DNA of 49,439 nucleotides from assembly GCA_902558105.1 (NCBI GenBank), contig CACECR010000004.1, positions 1-49,439 of the forward strand, read 5' to 3'. How positions within the stretch are numbered: the first letter of the stretch is position 1; each line of letters opens with the position of its first letter. Origin of the DNA: an uncultured Candidatus Marinamargulisbacteria bacterium. Lineage in GTDB: Bacteria > Margulisbacteria > Marinamargulisbacteria > UBA817 > CACECR01. The translations under genes and the position numbers were made by a program. This document shows positions 10,099 to 20,839 of the stretch, piece after piece. The notes beneath the pieces are model-generated. The model was not told where the DNA came from. It ran no database searches and worked only from the letters and a program-made list of their open reading frames with translations.

Positions 10099-10955
10099 GA
10101 GCTTAAATATTGGAGTACAGGTTGAATAACGTCTTGGTCAATGGATAGGCATATTGGAGTGAGTTTGGCTTGACGAAATCGCTTATTTCGATCAGCAATT
10201 AAGGTGCGAATTAAGCTTTTATATTTTTCTTGGCTATCGTTGCTGTTTGTATTGATTACCAGTGTTTCTCCGGTTTCTGGGTCTTCAAGTTCGATAAATC
10301 CTAAGTTTGGCAGCTTTTTTTCACGTGGATCTTCAATAATAACAGGGATGACCGTGTGACGTTTAGATAGTTTCTTTAAGGCTTGGTCATAATGAAAGTC
10401 TTGAAAGTCTGAAATTATAATGATGGCACTTGGTTTTTTTAGTAAGGAATATGTTTGTTCGAGTGTGTGTTTAATATTCGTATGTTTTTCGGCTCCATTA
10501 AATCCGTAGATGTCTCTTAAGCAGCTTAAGATATGTTGTTTACCTTTTTTTGGTGGGTAGTATTTTTCGATATGGGTCGAAAAAAGAGCTAGTCCCACAG
10601 AATCGTTATTTTTAAGAGCGGTAAATCCAAATAATGCGGCGATTTCAGCAGCAGCTTCTCGTTTACTCTGAGAGTGTGTTCCAAAGTAATTAGAGGCGCT
10701 TATGTCTACCATAATTAAAACGTTTAAGTCTCGTTCTTCTTCAAATTCTTTTAATTGAATATCGTTAGATCGTGCACTAACATTCCAATCAATGTATCTA
10801 ACATCATCACCAAATTGATATTTTCTTACATTCGAGAAATTAAGCCCTTGTCCTTTAAATTTTGAATGATATGCTCCCACCATCTGACTCGTGATGTGAT
10901 GGTTTATTTTTAATTCTAGCTTTTTAACTTTAGTAATTAGCTTAGAGTTTATCAT
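10095..10955 (-). CDS. DUF58 domain protein (vWA-like)
   Basis: HHITSQMVGAYHSKFKGQGLNFSNVRKYQFGDDVRYIDWNVSARSNDIQLKEFEEERDLNVLIMVDISASN, the classic DUF58 signature. Confidence 0.93.
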   Translation of the reverse strand: MINSKLITKVKKLELKINHHITSQMVGAYHSKFKGQGLNFSNVRKYQFGDDVRYIDWNVSARSNDIQLKEFEEERDLNVLIMVDISASNYFGTHSQSKREAAAEIAALFGFTALKNNDSVGLALFSTHIEKYYPPKKGKQHILSCLRDIYGFNGAEKHTNIKHTLEQTYSLLKKPSAIIIISDFQDFHYDQALKKLSKRHTVIPVIIEDPREKKLPNLGFIELEDPETGETLVINTNSNDSQEKYKSLIRTLIADRNKRFRQAKLTPICLSIDQDVIQPVLQYLSS

Positions 10956-11924
10956 TTATGGAACTTGGACCTCATTGAGTAGTGTTGTAATAATATCGTT
11001 AATGGTTAATCCTTCAGCTTCCGCTTCAAAACTTGGGGCTAATCGATGTCTTAGTACATCGTGTGCAATCGCCTTGATATCTTCAGGGCTTACAAATTGT
11101 CTATTCCTAATATATGCGTGCGCTTGGGCTGCCTTAATTAACGCTTCAGAACCTCTGGGAGAGGCCCCATAATTTAGTAACCCTTTTAACTTATGAATCC
11201 CATTTTTTTCTGGCTCTCGTGTCGCTTGTATGAGATCTAGGACGTAATCTATAATTTTTTCATCAACGTAAATATTTTTTACTTCTTTTTTGGCGTCTTG
11301 AAGTTGCTCGATTGTAATTGGGCTAGTTAAGGCTGTTTTTTTATTTTGATGTAGGTTTTTTATAATTTGCTTTTCTTCTTCTCGACTTGGGTAATTTAAT
11401 TCTATCTTTAATAAGAATCGATCTTGCTGAGCTTCTGGTAGTGTATACGTTCCTTCTTGTTCGATGGGGTTTTGAGTGGCTAGTACTAGAAAAGGTTCAG
11501 GGAGTTGATGTGTTGTTCCACCTAGACTTACTTGCTGTTCCTGCATGGCTTCAAGAAGCGCACTTTGTACTTTAGCTGGCGCTCTGTTAATTTCATCGGC
11601 AAGTACAATATTATTAAAAATAGGGCCTAAGCTGGGTTCGAAGGTATGAGTTTGCTTGTTGAAAATCATGGTGCCGGTAATGTCTGCGGGTAAAAGATCT
11701 GGCGTAAATTGAATTCGGTTAAATTTCAGTTGGCAAATTTCGGCTAAACTTTTAATAAGTAATGTTTTAGCAAGTCCTGGCATTCCTTCTAATAAACAAT
11801 GCCCATCGCTTAATAATCCAATCATGCATTTTGTTACAGTGTCTTCTTGTCCCACCACTCGTTTGGCTAGTGTTTCTCGGATGGTTTGACTAAGTTGAGT
11901 GTTAATTTGAGTATTTGTCATCAT
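10956..11924 (-). CDS. MoxR-family AAA+ ATPase
   Basis: LLEGMPGLAKTLLIKSLA Walker A, FNRIQFTPDLLPADITG, LADEINRAPAKVQSALLEAMQEQQVSLGG. Confidence 0.95.
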   Translation of the reverse strand: MMTNTQINTQLSQTIRETLAKRVVGQEDTVTKCMIGLLSDGHCLLEGMPGLAKTLLIKSLAEICQLKFNRIQFTPDLLPADITGTMIFNKQTHTFEPSLGPIFNNIVLADEINRAPAKVQSALLEAMQEQQVSLGGTTHQLPEPFLVLATQNPIEQEGTYTLPEAQQDRFLLKIELNYPSREEEKQIIKNLHQNKKTALTSPITIEQLQDAKKEVKNIYVDEKIIDYVLDLIQATREPEKNGIHKLKGLLNYGASPRGSEALIKAAQAHAYIRNRQFVSPEDIKAIAHDVLRHRLAPSFEAEAEGLTINDIITTLLNEVQVP

Positions 11925-11972
11925 GTCAGACTCCTTGTTTTTGTTTCATGTGATGAGTTTCTTATTGAAAAT

Positions 11973-11981
11973 AGTATAGCA
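11973..11981 (-). promoter_or_regulatory. Candidate extended -10 promoter for the moxR-Bat-mur-fts operon
   Basis: On the minus strand TTTTTTGCTATACT (TGnTATACT) about 50 nt upstream of the moxR start; -35 weak. Confidence 0.45.
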
Positions 11982-12148
11982 AAAAATAAAATGCTTGTAC
12001 TCTTTAAGTTTTAGTATCATTTGTTTAAATTAAATTTTTCGTGTTTATTAAAAAACTTGCATTATTTATTTTTTTCATTCATACTCAACGCATAATCATT
12101 AAATAGTTATTGTCTTAAAAAAAGAATTTGAAAAAAAGTTTTTTTATG

Positions 12149-12154
12149 TATAAT
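12149..12154 (+). promoter_or_regulatory. Candidate -10 box (TATAAT) for the 12279 ORF
   Basis: TTGAAAAAAAGTTTTTTTATGTATAAT upstream of the ORF; the 15-nt spacer from TTGAAA is short. Confidence 0.4.
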
Positions 12155-12278
12155 AATTATTTATTACTGTGTTAATACAAGTTGAAAGGAGTAGCGGTTT
12201 TAAGAATTAAAGGAGATGGTTAGTTTTTTTAGCCTTTATTTTTTTTTTTGTATTGGTAATCTCTAAAAGGAGTTTAAA

Positions 12279-12800
12279 ATGAAAAAAGGATTTTTATTTT
12301 CAATTTTAGCAGTTTTAGCTGCGGCTACAATTGCAAACGCTGCGCCACGTTTTGGTGCTGTTGCACAAACAGGTGGTAACAATGGTGCTAACATTGGTGC
12401 GATCTTAACTGATGATATGTATAATGCATCATTATTATTAGGAAATGAGTCTACAGACGATGCTGGTGACCCTAGTCAGTTATCATTAAATTTTAATGCT
12501 AACTACAAAATAGCATTAGATTCAGCTACTTCAGCTACAGTTGGTATTGGTTATACAATGCAATCTGGAGATGTTATTCTAAACGGTGCAGCTCAGCCTA
12601 ATCAAGAGCATGATGGTTCAAACGCTATTTCTTTAAATGCAGGTATTGAAAGAGCATTATCTTCTAACATTACTTTAGTTGCTGATGTACAAGTTTTCAC
12701 TTCTACTACACTTAAGAGTAAAACTGCTGGTGCTACAACAGAATCTAAAACAACTGGAATTTTTAATTCTGGTCGTGTAGGTGTTGCTTACTTATTCTAA
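12279..12800 (+). CDS. Secreted small beta-barrel-like outer-membrane protein (hypothetical)
   Basis: Clear signal peptide MKKGFLFSILAVLAAATIANAA; alternating beta-strand pattern; C-terminal RVGVAYLF ending in aromatic F as in outer-membrane barrels; strong SD (AAAAGGAG). Confidence 0.6.
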   Translation: MKKGFLFSILAVLAAATIANAAPRFGAVAQTGGNNGANIGAILTDDMYNASLLLGNESTDDAGDPSQLSLNFNANYKIALDSATSATVGIGYTMQSGDVILNGAAQPNQEHDGSNAISLNAGIERALSSNITLVADVQVFTSTTLKSKTAGATTESKTTGIFNSGRVGVAYLF

Positions 12801-12826
12801 GAATTATTTAATTATCCATCTCAAGA

Positions 12827-12857
12827 AACGCTCGGTTAGTCCGGGCGTTTTTTTTTG
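12827..12857 (+). terminator. Rho-independent terminator of the 12279 ORF
   Basis: AACGCTCGG-TTAGT-CCGGGCGTT stem (9 bp, one G:T) followed by a T-run. Confidence 0.9.
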
Positions 12858-13139
12858 CTTTTTTCTTGTGGTAAATTTATGCTTTTTTGTATTATGAGTC
12901 TTTAGATAAGAGACTTTTGAAAGTTTTTTTTTAGTGTAAAGTACCTTCGTGACTCATTTTCTTTTTTATAAATTATCAATGTGACCAATAAGTCTTTTGA
13001 ATTATTATTGTTGTTTCTGTATGAAGTAGTTCAGTTTGCTTTAATTGTTCGATCGATTTGATTATAGGGATTATGGGTAGTAGATTAGTATAGATGGTTA
13101 ACGTATGCTAATGTTAAAATGTTTACTGTTAAGCTTATT

Positions 13140-14537
13140 TTATGCGTTGTTGATTAAGTTTTCGAGTTCCGAGATTTCTTTAGGGATACTTTTGCTGTAA
13201 TTGATACAACCTGATTTGGTTACTTTCAAATTATCTTCAATTCGAATACCGATTGTTTCGCTGTAAAGTTTATTATTAAGTTTGAGTTTAAATTGTCCGT
13301 ATAGTCCGGGTTCGTTACTAATGATGGTGCCGTCCATAAGCTTATCGTGTCGGTAGTCTCCAAATGGATCGCCATCATGCACTTGGTAGCCAATACGGTG
13401 TCCAACAAAATGAGGCTTTTCATCGTAGTCTAATTCGTATGATCCTCCCTTTTCTTTAATTTGTGAGTCGAGTTTTTTATTTAAATAGTCCCAACATAGT
13501 TTGTTCAAGTCTATTAAGCGGATGCCGGCTTTTACATGTGTTTCAACATATTTTTGGGTGTCTAAAACAATCGTGTATAACAGTGCTTGTAGTGGGTTGA
13601 ATGTTCCGTTGGCTGGGATAGTCCGTGAAATATCGGTTTGAACGCTATGCCAACGAATGCCAAAGTCTATTAAGATCAAACTGTTCTTTTTAATAGTCTG
13701 ATGATTAGATATGTAGTGTAGAACCGTGGCATTTTTTTCGCTCGCTACGATTGGATTAAAACTTAGTCCGTATGGTGATTGTCTGAGGCATTCTCCTTGT
13801 AAGTATCCAGCTACCTCGTATTCGGTTTTGCATCTACTTAATTGTGCAAGGGTATTTTTAAATGCACAGTTTGTTTTTTTTTGTGCTTCTTTCATTAGCT
13901 TGTCGTCTGCTACAGAGTCGATGCCACGTTGTTGCCATTGTAGTGGGCTAATATTTTCTACTTTTATTTTAGGTATGAGCTTTTTAATTTTATTTTTGCT
14001 TTTGTATAAATTGTCTTTAATAACTTTTTTTGTTTTAGATGACTGATGCCAGTATAGTCCTATTTTTTTAAGTTTATATTCGTCGATATGTTCTGTTAAA
14101 AATTGGTGCCGGTCGTTCCAATCGTAGATGGCTTTTATTCCAGTGGTTTCTTGTGCGTCTTTGGATCCAGTCTCTTCGTCATGCCAGATCTTTTGTCCAT
14201 CCCAAAACGCATTTTTCGCATTATAGTTTGGTAAAAATAAGCATTCTATTTTATTGATTGGATCGACAAAAAGAGCCGTTTGAATTTGGTTGATTCCTGT
14301 TAAGTATAGTAGAAGTGGTTCTTGAAAGATGGGGCTTAGACAGTGGGCCCATACATGGGTTCCGTTTGCATCGTGGTCTAATCCATCTATAAAGTAAGCG
14401 CCGTCAAATGATTTTGATAATTTTTTTCGACGATTTTGATAAAGCTTTTTGGCATTTTTCGGGTCGTCGTTGTCTATAAATAGTAAATTTGTTGAGTTCA
14501 TAGTCTTAAGTGTACTTAAGTTTTGATTAGCATACAA
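13140..14537 (-). CDS. Xaa-Pro aminopeptidase-like M24 metallopeptidase
   Basis: LILIDFGIRWHSVQTDISRTIPANG, PHFVGHRIGYQVHDGDPFGDY, GTIISNEPGLYG, IGIRIEDNLKVT supply the D,D,H,E,E metal ligands. Confidence 0.85.
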   Translation of the reverse strand: MYANQNLSTLKTMNSTNLLFIDNDDPKNAKKLYQNRRKKLSKSFDGAYFIDGLDHDANGTHVWAHCLSPIFQEPLLLYLTGINQIQTALFVDPINKIECLFLPNYNAKNAFWDGQKIWHDEETGSKDAQETTGIKAIYDWNDRHQFLTEHIDEYKLKKIGLYWHQSSKTKKVIKDNLYKSKNKIKKLIPKIKVENISPLQWQQRGIDSVADDKLMKEAQKKTNCAFKNTLAQLSRCKTEYEVAGYLQGECLRQSPYGLSFNPIVASEKNATVLHYISNHQTIKKNSLILIDFGIRWHSVQTDISRTIPANGTFNPLQALLYTIVLDTQKYVETHVKAGIRLIDLNKLCWDYLNKKLDSQIKEKGGSYELDYDEKPHFVGHRIGYQVHDGDPFGDYRHDKLMDGTIISNEPGLYGQFKLKLNNKLYSETIGIRIEDNLKVTKSGCINYSKSIPKEISELENLINNA

Positions 14538-14594
14538 ATAGCTTTTTATTTTAAGTTGACCTTTTACATATTTCTAGCGGATTTAGCTTGTTTT

Positions 14595-14603
14595 TGATAT
14601 ACT
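14595..14603 (+). promoter_or_regulatory. Candidate extended -10 (TGATATACT) for thyA-dfrA
   Basis: TGnTATACT about 40 nt upstream of the thyA ATG. Confidence 0.4.
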
Positions 14604-14643
14604 TTAAATAAAATTACAGCTCAAACGAAATAGGATATTTTTA

Positions 14644-15459
14644 ATGAAACAATACTTAGATTTACTTCAGCATATCGTGGATCATGGGGAGCATAAGGGA
14701 GATCGTACAGGAACTGGAACTTTGTCTGTTTTTGGCTATCAAATGCGATTTAATTTAGCCGATGGATTTCCTTTGGTGACGACTAAAAAAGTATTTTTTC
14801 ATAGTGTGGTTTATGAACTGCTGTGGTTTTTAAAAGGTGAAACGAATATTTACAATGGTTTAAACCCTCATACTAAAATTTGGGATAATTGGGCCGATGA
14901 CGAGGGCAATTTAGGTCCTATATATGGCTATCAATGGCGATTTTGGGAAAAGTTTTCATTTGATGAAGAGTCTCAAACGTATAAAAAATCTCATATCGAT
15001 CAGATTAAGGAGCTTATTACTCAAATCAAAGAAAACCCTGATTCTAGACGTTTAATTGTAAATGCTTGGAATGTGGCGGATATTGACCGCATGGCACTTC
15101 CACCTTGTCATACCTTCTTTCAGTTTTACGTGGTTAATGGTCGTTTAGATTGTCAGTTATACCAACGTTCTGCTGACGTTGCCATTGGAGTACCTTTCAA
15201 TATTGCCAGTTATGCCTTATTACTTCATATGATAGCGAATGAATGTGGGTTAACGCCGGGTCATTTTGTCCATACATTTGGAGATGCTCATATTTATACG
15301 AATCACTTAGACGGTGTTAAAGAGCAATTGTCTCGTGAGCCCGATGAACTTCCTAGTATTGAAATTGCGGATAAATCGATTTTTGATATTGAATTTGATG
15401 ACATTGTCCTGCATAATTATAATCCTCAACCATTTATTAAGTTACCGATTGCAGTATGA
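14644..15459 (+). CDS. thyA: Thymidylate synthase
   Basis: [70 protein letters not shown]. Confidence 0.98.
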   Translation: MKQYLDLLQHIVDHGEHKGDRTGTGTLSVFGYQMRFNLADGFPLVTTKKVFFHSVVYELLWFLKGETNIYNGLNPHTKIWDNWADDEGNLGPIYGYQWRFWEKFSFDEESQTYKKSHIDQIKELITQIKENPDSRRLIVNAWNVADIDRMALPPCHTFFQFYVVNGRLDCQLYQRSADVAIGVPFNIASYALLLHMIANECGLTPGHFVHTFGDAHIYTNHLDGVKEQLSREPDELPSIEIADKSIFDIEFDDIVLHNYNPQPFIKLPIAV

Positions 15460-15989
15460 CACAAACATTTACAATTATAGCGGCCATGGATCAAAACCGT
15501 GGTCTTGGAAAAGATAATAGTATTCCTTGGCGCCTAAAAGAAGATATGGTGTGGTTTAAAGCTCATACCTCCACCGTTTTTACTGAAGGTGCTCAAAACA
15601 TGTGCATTATGGGTCGTAAAACATGGGAGTCTTTGCCTGAGTCGTTTCGTCCATTACCGGATCGTTTAAATGTAGTGGTCAGTCGAAATGCTGATTATAA
15701 CTTACCTGAAGGTGTATTGTTGGCGGCTTCTTTAGAAGAAGCACTTTCTTTAGCCGATAACGCTGAGTTGCACATTGAGCATACATTTGTAATTGGGGGT
15801 GGGCAACTATACCAAGAAGCCATTCAACATGATCGTTTAGAACGGTTAATTCTGACGACTATTTGGGAAACATTTGATTGTGATTGTTTTTTTCCAGAGT
15901 TTAACAACGAAGCTTTTGTTGGAACGTATGCGTCTAATTGTTACTCAAAATCTTTGAATTATTCCTTTAAAACGTTTCAACGTCGTTAG
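15456..15989 (+). CDS. folA: Dihydrofolate reductase
   Basis: [72 protein letters not shown]. Confidence 0.95.
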   Translation: MTQTFTIIAAMDQNRGLGKDNSIPWRLKEDMVWFKAHTSTVFTEGAQNMCIMGRKTWESLPESFRPLPDRLNVVVSRNADYNLPEGVLLAASLEEALSLADNAELHIEHTFVIGGGQLYQEAIQHDRLERLILTTIWETFDCDCFFPEFNNEAFVGTYASNCYSKSLNYSFKTFQRR

Positions 15990-17023
15990 ATAATCGCAAT
16001 TGAAATAAATCGTTCACCGCAATAAATACTTTTTTCGGCAGTACATTCTTCGATATAGCATTTATCAGGATGAATGTGGTCTTTTAAGATATCCAGAACA
16101 GTTTGTGCTATTCGATAGTGGTAACCGTAGGATAGTTTGATACGCCGTATGTAATTTCGGCGATTTTGGATTTCTTTTAGGCATAGTTCGATAAGTGTTT
16201 CAATGGTTTCTTCTTCGTTGATGCAAGCCTTTTGCAGTTTCAGTTTTTTGAGATTTGTTTCATAAATTGGGATAACAGATTCTAAAGAGAGTGAAAATGG
16301 TGACTTTGATTTTTTTTGGCGGTTTCCTGTTAGCTGATAATCTAAGCTATTTAGTGCGATGATCTCATGACTTAACGTGATGCTTTCTTGTATCATCTGA
16401 CGAGGATCTTTGATGGCACTTGTCTCTATGGTTTTAATTATTTCGTTGATTATTAAGTCAGAGCAGAATCCAAGTCCATTAATGGGTAATTCAAAATAGT
16501 GTATGGAATGGTCTTTAAGTTCTTTAATAATTTTTTGATGGATAGATTTTGGCGTATTGGAATTGTAGATATAAAAGAATTGTGTTTGAGGGTCTAGAGA
16601 CTTTAATGTCTCAATTGTTGTGTTAAAGTTTACTTTCCAATTCCAATTTTTGGAGTAAATATTTGACCAAAAAAGATTTTCTTGAGTATTTAGGATATAG
16701 TTATTTGCGTAAATTTTACAGTCTATATTGCTGATTATAGATGTTGAGTCGCCACTGAAACTGATAGAGTTAGTAATGATATGTACGGGTTGATTAGCTG
16801 GCGATTCTGTGAATTTTTCTTTGATTTCTTTTAATGATAAACCTTGACTTTTAAGCTCCATAATTTGGTTGATGATGGTTATATCTTCGGAATCAAATAG
16901 ACGAACGCCACCTTCACTACGTTTAACATTTGGAAGTAGATTGAGTTCATCATAATACCGAATGGTACGTGCTGTGATATTGAATTTTTCTATAATATGT
17001 CCGATTTTATAAAGCTTTTTCAT
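15986..17023 (-). CDS. MerR-family transcriptional regulator with long uncharacterised C-terminal region
   Basis: N-terminal MerR HTH: LYKIGHIIEKFNITARTIRYYDELNLLPNVKRSEGGVRLFDSEDITIINQIMELKSQGLSLKEIKE; the following ~270 aa is not recognised. Confidence 0.85.
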   Translation of the reverse strand: MKKLYKIGHIIEKFNITARTIRYYDELNLLPNVKRSEGGVRLFDSEDITIINQIMELKSQGLSLKEIKEKFTESPANQPVHIITNSISFSGDSTSIISNIDCKIYANNYILNTQENLFWSNIYSKNWNWKVNFNTTIETLKSLDPQTQFFYIYNSNTPKSIHQKIIKELKDHSIHYFELPINGLGFCSDLIINEIIKTIETSAIKDPRQMIQESITLSHEIIALNSLDYQLTGNRQKKSKSPFSLSLESVIPIYETNLKKLKLQKACINEEETIETLIELCLKEIQNRRNYIRRIKLSYGYHYRIAQTVLDILKDHIHPDKCYIEECTAEKSIYCGERFISIAII

Positions 17024-17054
17024 GGGGGATTTGGCCTTGAATACCTTATTTTAA

Positions 17055-17070
17055 TGTAACATATGTTTCA
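17055..17070. promoter_or_regulatory. Candidate operator palindrome between MerR-like gene and leuC
   Basis: TGtAACATATGTTtCA, 16-bp dyad with one mismatched pair, abutting a minus-strand TATAAT (17070-17075). Confidence 0.5.
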
Positions 17071-17075
17071 TTATA
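17070..17075 (-). promoter_or_regulatory. Candidate -10 (TATAAT) for the MerR-like gene
   Basis: ATTATA on + strand about 47 nt upstream of the MerR-like start; adjacent to the palindrome. Confidence 0.45.
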
Positions 17076-17141
17076 TACGGAAGTCCAGACAAAAGTTTTA
17101 ATTTATGATACGCTATAAAGGATATCTGAAAGGAGTAAGAC

Positions 17142-18554
17142 ATGGCTGAGCACACACTATATAATAACGTTTGGAATTTACATAAAGTTGCACAGTTAGC
17201 AACTGGTGCTGATCAGTTATTAATTGGCTTACACCTTGTTCATGAAGTGACGAGTCCTCAAGCGTTTGCGGCGTTAAAGGAGCAAGGTAAATCAATTAAA
17301 TTTCCTAACCGTACGTATGCCACAATGGACCATATTATTCCTACTGATGTTATTGCTCGCCCTTATCAAGATCCTCAAGCTGAGTTGATGGGAGCTACTT
17401 TAGAGAAAAATGCAAATGAATTTGGTATTCAGTTTTTTGGAAGACAATCTGGAAAACAAGGTATTGTTCATGTTTTGGGACCTGAATTAGGACTTACTCA
17501 ACCTGGAATGACGATTGCCTGTGGTGATAGTCATACGAGTACACATGGTGCGTTTGGTGCGTTAGCATTTGGCATCGGTACGACGGAGGTTCATCATGTT
17601 ATGCAAACGCAAACTTTATCCTTGATTCCATTAAAAGTGCGACGTGTGGAAGTGAATGGTTCATTAGAAACAGGTGTTTATGCTAAAGATGTTATTTTAA
17701 AAATTATTGAAAAACTTGGTGTAAAAGGTGGGATTGGCTTTGTTTATGAATATGCAGGGTCTGTTTTTGAATCCATGTCGATGGAAGAGCGTATGACCGT
17801 TTGTAATATGAGTATTGAAGGTGGGGCACGAATTGGTTATATCAATCCGGATGACACCACATTTGAGTATGTTTCAGGACGTGAGTTTGCCCCTAAGGGT
17901 CAGGCATTTGATAAGGCTCTTAGCTATTGGAAGTCGATACAGTCACGTCCGGATGCGGAGTATGATGACATTGTGACTTTTGATGCGTCTGATATTGAGC
18001 CTATGGTGACTTGGGGAATAAATCCCGGGCAAGGGGTAGGTATTTCAGAACAATTACCAGACCCAGCTCAGTTTTCCGGTGCGGATCGACGTACCTTAGA
18101 AGAAGCCTTTGACTATATGTCACTACAGCCAGGTCAATCGATGGCGGGTGTTCCGATTGATGTTGCGTTTATAGGATCTTGTACGAATTCTCGAATTTCA
18201 GATTTACGTGAAGTGGCGCATGTTTTAGATGGACGTCGTGTGTCTGAGTCTGTTAAAACATTAGTAGTACCTGGGTCTCAGCAAGTAAAATCTCAAGCTG
18301 AAGCTGAAGGATTAGATAAAATATTTACAGCGGCAGGTGCTGAGTGGCGCGAACCTGGATGTTCCATGTGTTTAGCGATGAATCCGGACAAACTGATTGG
18401 GAATCAGGTATGTGCGTCTTCTAGTAACCGAAACTTTATGGGGCGCCAGGGGAGTGCGACAGGCCGAACGTTATTAATGAGTCCAGCGATGGTGGCTGCC
18501 GCTGCAGTTAAAGGTCATGTGACTGATGTTCGCCAACTTTTGGAGGGTTACTAA
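17142..18554 (+). CDS. leuC: 3-isopropylmalate dehydratase large subunit
   Basis: [71 protein letters not shown] (4Fe-4S Cys), [11 protein letters not shown]. Confidence 0.97.
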   Translation: MAEHTLYNNVWNLHKVAQLATGADQLLIGLHLVHEVTSPQAFAALKEQGKSIKFPNRTYATMDHIIPTDVIARPYQDPQAELMGATLEKNANEFGIQFFGRQSGKQGIVHVLGPELGLTQPGMTIACGDSHTSTHGAFGALAFGIGTTEVHHVMQTQTLSLIPLKVRRVEVNGSLETGVYAKDVILKIIEKLGVKGGIGFVYEYAGSVFESMSMEERMTVCNMSIEGGARIGYINPDDTTFEYVSGREFAPKGQAFDKALSYWKSIQSRPDAEYDDIVTFDASDIEPMVTWGINPGQGVGISEQLPDPAQFSGADRRTLEEAFDYMSLQPGQSMAGVPIDVAFIGSCTNSRISDLREVAHVLDGRRVSESVKTLVVPGSQQVKSQAEAEGLDKIFTAAGAEWREPGCSMCLAMNPDKLIGNQVCASSSNRNFMGRQGSATGRTLLMSPAMVAAAAVKGHVTDVRQLLEGY

Positions 18555-19159
18555 TGGCAGATAAAATTACGCATATTTCCGGTCATGCGGTCCCAATTGA
18601 AGGCGACGAAATTGATACGGATCGTATTATGCCTGCTCGATTTCTAAAAGAAATTACGTTTGATAAAATGGGAGAGTACCTATTTTATGATGCTCGTTTT
18701 GATAGTGATGGTAATCCATTAGAGTTTCCATTAAATGAAGATCGTTTTAAAGACGCTTCTATTATGGTTGTGCATAATAACTTTGGATGTGGGTCGTCTC
18801 GTGAACATGCCCCACAGGCGATTAAACGGTACGGGTTTAATGCAATTATTGGAGAGTCGTTTGCAGAAATTTTTCTTGGTAATTGTCGGTCTTTAGGTGT
18901 TCCAGCTGTTATGATGCTTCGTCCAGAAATTAATGCGTTAATGGAGGAGTTAGACTCAAATCCTAGTTTGGATGTGTCCTTAGATTTAGAAGCAATGACA
19001 GTTTCTTATTCCGATAAGGTTGTGCCAATCGCACTTTCTGATCAGAATCGATCCGCTTTTTTAGAAGGTACTTGGAATTCCTTGGCGATGCTTCAAGCTA
19101 ATGATGAGGCGATCAATACGACCGCTTCAAACTTGGGGTATTTTTCAAATTTTGAGTAA
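18554..19159 (+). CDS. leuD: 3-isopropylmalate dehydratase small subunit
   Basis: GDEIDTDRIMPARFLKEITF, VHNNFGCGSSREHAPQAIKRYGFNAIIGESFAEIFLGNC. Confidence 0.97.
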   Translation: MADKITHISGHAVPIEGDEIDTDRIMPARFLKEITFDKMGEYLFYDARFDSDGNPLEFPLNEDRFKDASIMVVHNNFGCGSSREHAPQAIKRYGFNAIIGESFAEIFLGNCRSLGVPAVMMLRPEINALMEELDSNPSLDVSLDLEAMTVSYSDKVVPIALSDQNRSAFLEGTWNSLAMLQANDEAINTTASNLGYFSNFE

Positions 19160-19244
19160 TACTCTTACTTGGAGCTACCCTAAAAAAGTGCTAAACTGAA
19201 TCATATTAGCCTTGTGGCTGATCTTTATATTTATAATGATCTAA

Positions 19245-20839
<1,595 letters not shown>

